The notes under the pieces: generated by a model
Database searches by the model: none
What the model saw: only the letters and a program-made list of their open reading frames with translations
Told to the model about the DNA's origin: nothing
NCBI GenBank assembly: GCA_018398805.1
Contig: JAGFBZ010001567.1
Span: forward strand, 1 to 64,000
DNA length: 64,000 nt
Source: Hirundichthys speculiger
Lineage: Eukaryota; Chordata; Actinopteri; Beloniformes; Exocoetidae
Reading direction: 5' to 3'
Position numbers and translations under genes: made by a program
Shown: in pieces, positions 56,301 to 64,000 of the stretch
Numbering within the stretch: position 1 is the stretch's first letter
How the letters are laid out: each line of letters starts with the position of its first letter

Positions 56301-56372
56301 GTTGGTCAGGGATGATTGGGTCATAGGGGGGTTGGGTCAGGAGGGTTGGGTGGTCGATGGTGGTGTTGGGGT
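53318..56372 (+). repeat. 15-bp G-rich minisatellite (TTGGGTCAGGGAGGG), 3 kb
   Basis: TTGGGTCAGGGAGGG and variants TCATGGACGG, TCAGGTAGG and TCAGATAGG. The first 800 bp is quite regular. From about 54180 on, length slips of one to five bases are frequent. The strand is G-rich with many GGG runs. Plus frames of up to 390 codons are Gly/Val/Trp cycles from the repeat. Confidence 0.95.
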
Positions 56373-56403
56373 CAGGGTTAGGACACCAGGGTACTGAACC
56401 AGA

Positions 56404-56590
56404 AATGTAAAGTTCCTCTGTGCAAAACGTGAGCTCCTGTCCTGACGGTCTCACAGGACCGCGGGCAGTTGTCCAGTGAGATAAGGAGGCGTGAACAGAA
56501 ATGTACGTCCTCTGTAGCAGTGAGCTCCTGTCCGACGGTCTCACAGGTAGCGTCGGGCCCGGCTGTGGTCCAGGTGAGATGAAGGAGGCG
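56404..56590 (+). repeat. Imperfect duplication of about 95 bp
   Basis: Two diverged copies share AAATGTA, GTGAGCTCCTGTCC, GACGGTCTCACAGG and GTGAGAT...AAGGAGGCG. Alignment by eye is approximate. Confidence 0.75.
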
Positions 56591-56954
56591 GTCCTGAGAC
56601 GAGTCTGAGGTAACGTGTCCATGTTAAAGCCTCCTTCACTGCTGCTGCTTCATTGTCATTCAGGTGAGAGGTAAGTACTCTTATTATGCTGCAACATCCC
56701 ACCCGTCTCTTTGTCTTTTTCTCATTTTCTCTCATTTGATTCCCTTTTCTTGATTCCCCCCCCCTCCCCCCCCCCCCCTCCCCCTCCCTCTGTCAGCATC
56801 TTCCTCCCTTTCTTCATTTACAATCTCCCACACACTCTCTTTCTCTCAAATTCCATTTCAGTGTCTTGCTTTGGCAGGACATGCTGAGCTAGTGCCAAAG
56901 CAATAATGAGAACTGTCAAGCAGCGACAAATGAACAGGTGAGAGAGACGCAGGG

Positions 56955-56985
<31 letters not shown>

Positions 56986-57545
56986 CGCAGGGATGGAGTG
57001 AGAGAGGGACATGAATATGAAGTACTGGCAGTGCTGCGACTACTGACAGTCCACTCACGCATGCATGGACACTCAGGCGCATTACCATGCAGCTCTCTGG
57101 GTTCACATTGCAGAGCCCCCCCGACACGTGCTCTCCAGCTCCTCTGGAGTTGATCTGTTTTCCTCTGCTGACATGGTGTTCGTAGGGAAACATGTCCACG
57201 TGGTCATGGAGACACCATCAGCTCATCTGCTCAGGTTTCTAACGTGACAGCGTCTGCAGAATGAGCTCATCTCCAAAAACACTTCCTTAAAGCGGCATCA
57301 ACAGCCTCCTTATCTGCGACGACGAACAAGAATCTGACAGACGTCCAGGTCTCCTCCAGCCTCTGATGATAACCAATCATCTCACACAGACACTGATCGT
57401 GACCTGCACGAGGTTCAGGAGGGACGTTCAACCTTTTCCTGCACCAGGGAGGAGCTCCTCCCATCAGATCTGTGTGGGCTCAGAGGAAGGAACCGGACCG
57501 GGTCGGACTAGGCCTCCTGACGGGGGTTCACGTGGATGCTTGGGC
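56591..57545. other. Unassigned DNA with simple tracts
   Basis: A C-rich run (about 56757-56790), an AAAG run (56957-56976) and a GA-rich stretch. No gene. Confidence 0.4.
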
Positions 57546-57897
57546 TCATGGTCCTCCATGGTCCTCCATGGTCCTCCATGGTTCTCCATGGTCCTCCATG
57601 GTCCTCCATGGTCCTCCATGGTCCTCCATGGTTCTCCATGGTCCTTCATGGTCCTCCATGGTCCTCCATGGTCCTCCATGGTCCTTCATAGTCCCCCATG
57701 GTCCTCCGTGGTCCTCCATGGTCCTCCATGGTCCTCCATGGTCCTTCATGGTCCTTCATGGTCCTCCATGGTCCTTCATGGTCCTCCATGGTCCTCCATG
57801 GTCCTCCATGGTCCTTCATGGTCCTCCATGGTCCTTCATGGTCCTTCATGGTCCTCTCTATGGTCCTTCATGGTCCTTCATGGTCCTTCATGGTCCC
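57546..57897 (+). repeat. 10-bp minisatellite (GTCCTCCATG)n
   Basis: About 35 units GTCCTCCATG or GTCCTTCATG with few slips. A CCATGG palindrome occurs at most unit junctions. Confidence 0.95.
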
Positions 57898-58320
57898 CAG
57901 CTGTGTGACTGGTTGTCTTTGGGACCTGCTACCTGTTCACAGTCCAGCAGAAATGCCCCTGGAGGACAGCTTGATGTCCTCCAGGGGACAAGTGGTCCAG
58001 GCCCCGACGCAGAGAAGCAAGTCCAAATCATGATGCTCCCTCTACCATACTCCACTGCTGGGATGATGCTGATGAGGAGGATGAGGATGATAATGGTGAG
58101 GATGATGAGGATGGTGAGAAATCTGACTGGGTCAGATGTTCTTTTCTGAAGTATCAATGTTCTGATGCTTCTTCTCTGAAGCACCTGTCCGTGCTGGTGG
58201 ACGTGCTGGTGGACGTGCACAGCTGCTGGTGGAATAAGTTCACTTGTTTCTTATAGATGAAGCTGAACACAGAAGACCCACAAACAGCTTCTTTCAGGTG
58301 CTGCTGTAAAGGTCTGACCA
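57898..58320. other. Unassigned DNA
   Basis: Contains a local inverted repeat near 57954-57990 (CCTGGAGGACAGC against GTCCTCCAGGGG) and a GAT/GAG-rich patch at 58063-58115. Confidence 0.5.
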
Positions 58321-58980
58321 AGCATGATGAAGATGAGGATGATGAGGAGGAGGAGGATGAGGATGAGGAGGAGGAGGATGATGAGGAGGAGGATAATGAA
58401 GACAATGATGATGATGAGGATGATGAGGATGATAATGATGAGGAGGAGGATGATGAGGATGATGAACACAATGATAATGATGATGAGGATGAGGAGGATG
58501 AGGATGATGAGGATAAGGATGATGATGATTCTGCCTGTGCTGCTGATGCATGCTAATGCTGCTGCTGATAATAATGCTGCTGCTGCTGATGCTGGCTGCT
58601 GCTGATAATGATGATGAGGAGGAGGATGATAAGGATGATGAGGATGATACTGATGAGGTGGATGATGATGATGATGAAGAGAATGATATGGATGAGGAGG
58701 AAAAGGATGATGAGGAGGAGGATGATGATGATGAGGACCACGAGGATGGGGATTATGAAGGCGATGATGATGAGCATTAGGATGAGGATGAGGATGATAA
58801 TGATGAGGTGGATGAAGATGATGAGGAGGAGAAGTATGAGGATGAGGAGGAGAATGATGAGGATGAGGATGATGAGGAATAGGATGATGATGATGAGGAG
58901 GATGAAGATGATGAGGATGAGGAGGAGGAGAATGATGAGGATGAGGATGATTATGATGAGGATGAGGATGATGGTAAACA
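58321..58980 (+). repeat. GAT/GAG trinucleotide-type array
   Basis: Mixed GAT, GAG, GAA and AAT triplets with a TGCTGCTGATAATAATGCTG interruption at about 58540-58610. The acidic frame (D/E runs) on the plus strand and the His/Pro or Leu/Ile frames on the minus strand are by-products of the triplets. Confidence 0.92.
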
Positions 58981-59697
58981 TTTCCCTGCTCCAACATGTC
59001 TGACCTAAACAGGTGGATCATAAATTAACCGACCCGTGCAGATGGTGATCCATTCATCTGGATCAGGAGTCCTGTAGAAACATCAAGAACCTGCAGATCA
59101 AAGGCTGCAGGGACGTGGACCGGACCGGACCGGACCGGACCGGACCGGACCGGAGGACTCAGATCTCAGCTGGGTCACATCCTGGTAGTTTCATTCAGAT
59201 CTACTCTGGTGGAGCATAATGGCCAAAATCATTTTAAATGGAAAAAAAACTGTCATCATTCAAACACATCTGGAACTAACATTTGTGCATCCAGATGTGC
59301 GCTTATTGGGGTCGTGAACACCTGTTGCATTGTGGGGCATGGCGACAGTCTTCGTAGCTATGGAAACAATTCGTAAACAACAAGAGAGAAGAAAACAGAA
59401 ACAACAAGAGGACAAAAACAATCGTTTTGGAGAGAAATCAGGCATCAGTAAATCTGTATCTGAGATCCCAGAGTCTCCAGCGCTGATGTCTCCTCAGACG
59501 TCCACTGAGACGCCCAGCATGGTGTTGATGTGGTGGTGAGCAGCTCAGCAGGTTTACAGATGGACCGGGCCAGAACCTGCCAGCTCCTCCAGACATCACT
59601 GAGACAAACATTCATTTATCCTCCACAGCTGCATGATCAAGAATCACAGCTAAGATGAGGACGGATCAGAGGACAGACAGATGTCTCTAACTACGCC
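58981..59697. other. Unassigned DNA with an (ACCGG)n run
   Basis: Seven to eight ACCGG units at about 59117-59153. The 69-codon plus frame at 59330-59539 is Lys/Gln-rich and has no recognised domain. Confidence 0.5.
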
Positions 59698-59702
59698 GTC
59701 AC

Positions 59703-59912
59703 GTACAGGACACAGTCCCTGACACGGAACACGGTCCCAGACACAGGACACGGTCCCAGACACGGGACACAGTCCCAGACACAGGGGACAGTCCCAGACC
59801 CAGGACACAGTCCCAGACACAGGACACAGTCCCAGACCCAGGACACAGTCCCAGACACAGGACACAGTCCCAGACCCAGGACACAGTCCCAGACCCAGGA
59901 CACAGTCCCAGA
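59703..59912 (+). repeat. 19-bp minisatellite (ACACAGTCCCAGACCCAGG)
   Basis: About 11 units with CCAGACACAGG and CCAGACCCAGG alternating, and a more diverged beginning. Confidence 0.93.
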
Positions 59913-60680
59913 CCTTACCTGAGCTTCTGTACGATGACAGTCGGACTGAGCTTCAGTGGTTCAGACTGAATCTTCCGTTGATGCAGACGAGGCTGCTGTT
60001 GGTGATGAAGGGTTGTGATTTACAGACGAAGAGCGTTTCAGGTCTGAGACGGAGACGCTGCTGTGACAGAGACACAGGTGTAAATATAACTCATAAATAT
60101 GTGCATATGTCATCCAGTATACTGAGTGCATGTGACAGTGTGATCCATAAACAATCGACTGCAGATGGTGCAGCGTTGAACTCTTTGATCCTGCAGAGAC
60201 TCGCTGCGTTGCTGTGAATTTACACATCCGTGTCGCTGCGATATTTATCACCGCCACGAGTTTCACTTCAGTTTACGTATTTGCATGATAACTCCTCAGA
60301 ATTTAAACCTTTAGGAGCGGAAGGTCATTGTCTCAGTAGTAATCTGGCGCACACGCTAAAACAAATCACGCTCCGCTCTGCACACGCAAGCTGCTTATTA
60401 AAAATGAACATGTGGAGCTGGAGCTGCTGAGATATCGATGGGTGAAATCACGTCAACGAGAGTCGTGGGACGAGTTTTATTTAGCGCCTTATTGCATCAC
60501 AGCGTACGGTGTCGGGTTTCATTCAGGTGTCTGAGAGGGACTGACGTACCGTCGTCTGGTCCTGCAGCGGCGGGAATAACTGAATTAATTCATCAATTCA
60601 CACTGCACGCCAGACACAAGACATCAGAGATGCAGAAAGTACTGAAATACTCAGCTCAGTACATGTACGACTACCTCCAA
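59913..60680. other. Unassigned DNA
   Basis: No feature supported. Confidence 0.4.
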
Positions 60681-60687
60681 GTACAAG

Positions 60688-60800
60688 TAGGAGGTCACAG
60701 GTTCGATTCCCGGCCTGCAGCCCTTTGCTGGCCTTGTTTCCTGTCTCCTCTTCACCGTAAATGAAGACCAAAGAATCACTGCTATTAAAAAAGAAAAGAG
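60688..60800 (+). mobile_element. SINE fragment (tRNA-derived, 5'-truncated)
   Basis: Contains the B-box-like GGTTCGATTCC (60700-60710), then CGGCCTGCAGCCCTTTGCTG, a TTTCCTGTCTCC tail region, CATTTA-like sequence and an A-rich end (60786-60799). It resembles the 3' part of tRNA-derived fish SINEs but differs from the copy at 25287-25490. Ends are uncertain. Confidence 0.65.
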
Positions 60801-60807
60801 AGTTGAA

Positions 60808-61035
60808 CCCACCTGAGCCCACCTGAGCCCACCTGAACCGATCTGAGCCCACCTGAACCCACCTGAACCCACCTGAACCCACCTGAGCCCACCTGAGCCC
60901 ACCTGAGCCCACCTGAACCCATCTGAGCCCACCTGAACCCACCTGAGCCCACCTGAGCCCACCTGAGCCCACCTGAGCCCACCTGAACCCACCTGAGCCC
61001 ACTGAGCCCACCTGAGCCCACCTGATCCCACCTGA
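60808..61035 (+). repeat. 10-bp minisatellite (CACCTGAGCC)n
   Basis: About 22 units CACCTGAGCC or CACCTGAACC. Minus-strand frames (GGLRWAQVGS cycles) are repeat artefacts. Confidence 0.95.
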
Positions 61036-61126
61036 GAGGAGAAGGATGAACTTTGGGAGGACTCAGCTGTATTTAGTTCAGGTACCACCAGTGATCAACA
61101 GGGATGCAACAGCGGTTAATTCCTTC
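61036..61126. other. Short unassigned spacer
   Basis: No feature. Confidence 0.4.
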
Positions 61127-61134
61127 CCTTAGAT

Positions 61135-61512
61135 CAGAGATTCCCAAACTTCAGAACACCACGGCCCAATTTAAAATGTGAAAAATCTCCTCAGCCCACC
61201 GAAACCTTTAATCACAACTGTGATCAACATCCAGGACCAGGAACCATGATCCGATATTAATGTAAGGGGACAACAAATAAGGTGACACTTGTCATATTTA
61301 GTTAAGATGACAGTAGAATATTAACTGGTTTGTTTTGTTACTTCTTAATGTTTTTGAATCGTGTCGTTAATATTTTACAGTCATTAAAAACATATTTTAA
61401 AAAGATCGAGGATTTAAAACATATTTGTTTAATTTTAATGACCTCTCACGGCCCACCTGCAGTACCGCGACGGCCCACCAGGGGCCCGCGGCCCACACTT
61501 TGGGAATCGCTG
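61135..61512. mobile_element. 378-bp hAT MITE with 8-bp target duplication
   Basis: Left end CAGAGATTCCCAAACTTC; right end read inward CAGCGATTCCCAAAGTGTG. The perfect 8-bp duplication CCTTAGAT lies at 61127-61134 and 61513-61520. The CAGNG(G/A)TTCCCAAA form is characteristic of hAT elements. The interior includes GGCCCA-rich inverted stretches (CACGGCCCA and GCGGCCCAC). No coding capacity. Confidence 0.93.
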
Positions 61513-61520
61513 CCTTAGAT

Positions 61521-61692
61521 GAATGAATGATTTCTCATCGTCAGTGAGTCGCTGTTCAGGATTATTTCATAAAACCAGACAGATTCATCCGACTTATGTA
61601 TTTATTGTGACGTATAACTGAGCGTGAGCCTGGTTTTACCTCCGTCTGTGTTTTAATGACCTCAGGAGTGTTGGACTAATTAATCACTGATG
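61521..61692. other. Unassigned DNA
   Basis: No feature. Confidence 0.4.
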
Positions 61693-62535
61693 ACCAGGGA
61701 ACTAACCAGGGTACTAACCAGGGTACTAACCAGGGTACTAACCAGGGATCTAACCAGGGAACTAACCAGGGTACTAACCAGAGCACTAACCAGGAAACTA
61801 ACCAAGGATCTAACCAGGGTACTAACCAGGGCACTAACCAGGGTACTAACCAGGGTATTAACCAGGGATCTAACCAGGGTACTAACCAGGGAACTAACCA
61901 AGGAACTAACCAGGGTACAAACCAGGGATCTAACCAGGGTACTAACCAGGGTACTAACCAGGGATCTAACCAGGGTACTAACCAGGGAACTAACCAGGGA
62001 ACTAACCAGGGTACTAACCATGGATCTAACCAGGGTACTAACCAGGGTACTAACCAGGGAACTAACCAGGGATCTAACCAGAGTACTAACCAGGGTACTA
62101 ACCAGGGATCTAACCAGGGGACTAACCAGGGAACTAACCAGGGATCTAACCAGGGTACTAACCAGGGATCTAACCAGGGATCTAACCAGGGTACTAACCA
62201 GGGAACTAACCAGGTAACCAGGGAACCAGGGATCTAACCAGGGTACTTACCAGGGTACTAACCAGGGACTAACCAGTACTAACCAGGGGACTAACCAGGG
62301 AACTAACCAGGGAACTAACCAGGGTACCAACCAGGGTACTAACCAGGGAACTAACCAGGGTACTAACCAGGGATCTAACCAGGGTACTAACCAGGGTACT
62401 AACCAGGGATCTAACCAAGGTAACTAACCAGGGAACTAACCAGGGTAACCCCAGGGGTACTAACCAGGGATCTAACCAGGACTAACCAGGGAACTAACCA
62501 GGGTACTAACCAGGGATCTAACCAGGGTACTAACC
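61693..62535 (+). repeat. 12-bp minisatellite (GGTACTAACCAG)n, 0.84 kb
   Basis: About 70 units of GGTACTAACCAG, GGATCTAACCAG and GGAACTAACCAG, with slips after 62210. Each GGTACTAACCAG unit contains TACTAAC followed by CAGG, a chance match to branchpoint and acceptor words without a pyrimidine tract. Open frames (TRVLTRDL cycles) are artefacts. Confidence 0.95.
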
Positions 62536-64000
62536 AGCATCACTCACTTCTATGAACTCAAATAATAAAAGCTAAACTACAAACCAGAAGTAGAAAAGAA
62601 CCTGCTGGTTCTGGTGACATCACCAGGTGTCATCCATCTACCTCTGCAGGTTCTGCTGCTCCGACTCGTTTCCTGAACATAGTAAAGACCTACCAGACAG
62701 CACCGATCAAAGTTCTGGCACCGTGAAGACCTGAACCCAAACAGAGTCCACCGTAACCATGTCGGTGCTTCTGGTACGGGTCCAGTTATCAGGAGGGTCT
62801 TCACCACGGCTTCTTCTGGTTCTGGAACTATGATTTCAAGAACAAGGCACTGCATTTTCAAAAGGTTAGTTTGGTTTGGACTTGGAAAAAGCGTACTGAG
62901 GCTCGACACGTCACACCAGAACACCTCAGAGCTCCAAGTCTCCGTCCAGGTGTGTGACGGTCCAACAGGTTCTTCGTTCTCAGCTGGACCTCCTCTGCTG
63001 CTGCTGCTGGCTGATGTTTCCTACTGAAACTGTCAAGTCTCTATGAGTGGAGGGCTTGTTGTCGTCTCAATACTGCATCTATTTATGTGTTTTTCTTTTA
63101 TGCATCAGAATCACTGAATCAGTTTGACGTCTCATCAGACGCCCCAGTGAAAGCGTCTGAAGGGAACTTCCTTGGGTTGAACACGGGAAGTTCTACGCTC
63201 TTCTGTTGACTGGGGGAGTTTCCATCTGTGCAGTAGATCGTTTAACAGGTTCATGTTTTACTGCTGAGTTGTTGCTTTCTCGTCACTGGCGCTGGTGCTC
63301 ATCCACTCTTCAGCAGACCAGCCGTCGTTGCCCGGACGACGCCTGGCATGGAGGCTACTCGCTGCTGCTACGGGACTTGTCTCTGCTATGCTGGACGCTG
63401 GACGCTCCAGTTTGTGCCGGTTTGTGGTGATCTGCGGTCGGATGTCTACATACTGTCTGCAGGGGGCGGATCGGTCCACTTGCGGCTGGTGGAGACCTGC
63501 CGCCGCGGACATGGACGGTGTCGCTGGAGGCCGGTTCGGGAAAGCTAAGCTAAGTAAGTCCTGAACTGCTACCCGCGGCAACCACCGCCACTGGATCCGG
63601 GCTGCAGCGTCACTGAGCTGGGACGGGAGCCCCCGACGTAGCGGCGGCGGCATGCTGCCCCCGTCCAGCTGTCTACACGCCTGATGAGTCAGCTGACCTG
63701 GCAGGGGCCGTCTGGTGACCTGGTGGGGCCCAGCACCGCCGGGGGAGACGACAACGGCCTGGTCCGGTCCGCATGATGAACTGGGCTCTGGGACGGTCGG
63801 CTCCGTCGCTCGCCGGACTGAAGGAGCTCGGTCTTCCCAGAGGAGACGGTCTGGTTCATCGGTGTTTCCTCCTCTGACCTGGAGATATCTCACTGGTCAT
63901 CGTTATGGAGGTTTACTGGTTCTAACGGCTGTTACTGTTTTTAACGGCTGTTTGTTTTTTAACGGCTATTAACTGTTTTAAATGTTAACTGTCTAACGTT
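62536..64000. other. Unassigned DNA, GC-rich from about 63250
   Basis: The GC-rich stretch 63250-63880 has several overlapping frames (211 codons minus, 89 and 85 codons plus) without a recognised domain. It could be a transposon 5' region or a CpG-rich host segment; I see no splice or coding evidence to choose. Confidence 0.35.

Noticed and set aside
53261..56397. Gly/Val-rich frames of up to 390 codons, resembling structural proteins
   Set aside because: They come from the 15-bp TTGGGTCAGGGAGGG array with frequent slips. No signal peptide or non-repeat coding region.
58257..59003. Acidic nuclear-protein-like frame and Leu/Ile-rich membrane-like frames
   Set aside because: All result from GAT/GAG triplets read in different frames; no domain boundary or start context.
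59330..59539. 69-codon Lys/Gln-rich frame as a small gene
   Set aside because: No recognisable domain or splice sites; length is within chance expectation.

Overview
This window is vertebrate nuclear DNA, most likely from a teleost fish and probably subtelomeric or otherwise repeat-dense. The organism call rests on four things: fish-type LINE reverse transcriptase fragments (L2/CR1/Rex1-like), a tRNA-derived SINE of a form common in teleosts, several hAT and PIF/Harbinger elements with intact target-site duplications, and very abundant minisatellites and TG/CA microsatellites. I found no convincing host protein-coding gene, no tRNA or rRNA gene, and no CRISPR array. Nearly all long open frames are tandem repeats read through in several frames. 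The species is not identifiable by eye.

Layout. 1-6.2 kb: mostly unassigned DNA with small hairpins, a decayed LINE piece, 1.2 kb of degenerate interstitial TTAGGG repeat and a 15-bp minisatellite. 6.24-15.98 kb: a three-level nest. A 21-bp TTAAGGG-like minisatellite is interrupted by a LINE reverse-transcriptase fragment. That fragment is itself split by a 7.7-kb LTR retroelement (minus strand, LTRs of about 1.9 kb, 4-bp target duplication CTGG). The LTR element carries a gag-like region and a protease-like frame but no reverse transcriptase or integrase. 16-31 kb: unassigned DNA with a (CCAGAT)n hexamer array, hAT-like and other MITEs, a SINE, and 21-bp, 53-bp and 20-bp minisatellites.

31-41 kb: an inverted pair of CCAGAA/CCAGGA arrays, two blocks of one CCACTGCTGTCCACACC minisatellite flanking a 3.65-kb 12-bp array, a hAT MITE with an 8-bp target duplication, and a 14-bp GC-rich array. 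41-48 kb: AT-rich DNA, a 1.6-kb hAT element with a transposase remnant and an internal minisatellite, a 1.2-kb PIF/Harbinger element that keeps a Myb/SANT-like frame, and a LINE fragment. 48-64 kb: further minisatellites (45, 16, 42, 15, 10, 3, 19, 10 and 12 bp units), a SINE piece, a hAT MITE and a GC-rich unassigned end.

The observations most worth following are: (i) the pol-less LTR element, in which gag and a protease-like frame are separated by one TGA followed by CTAG, a known readthrough context; (ii) the datable nested insertion; (iii) a 1-kb array whose 16-bp unit contains the p53-family half-site AGACATGTCC; and (iv) signs of long-range copying within and between minisatellite blocks. 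The two LTRs differ mainly by single-base indels, so some frame breaks may be sequencing error. Unit counts and boundaries of arrays are by eye and approximate.
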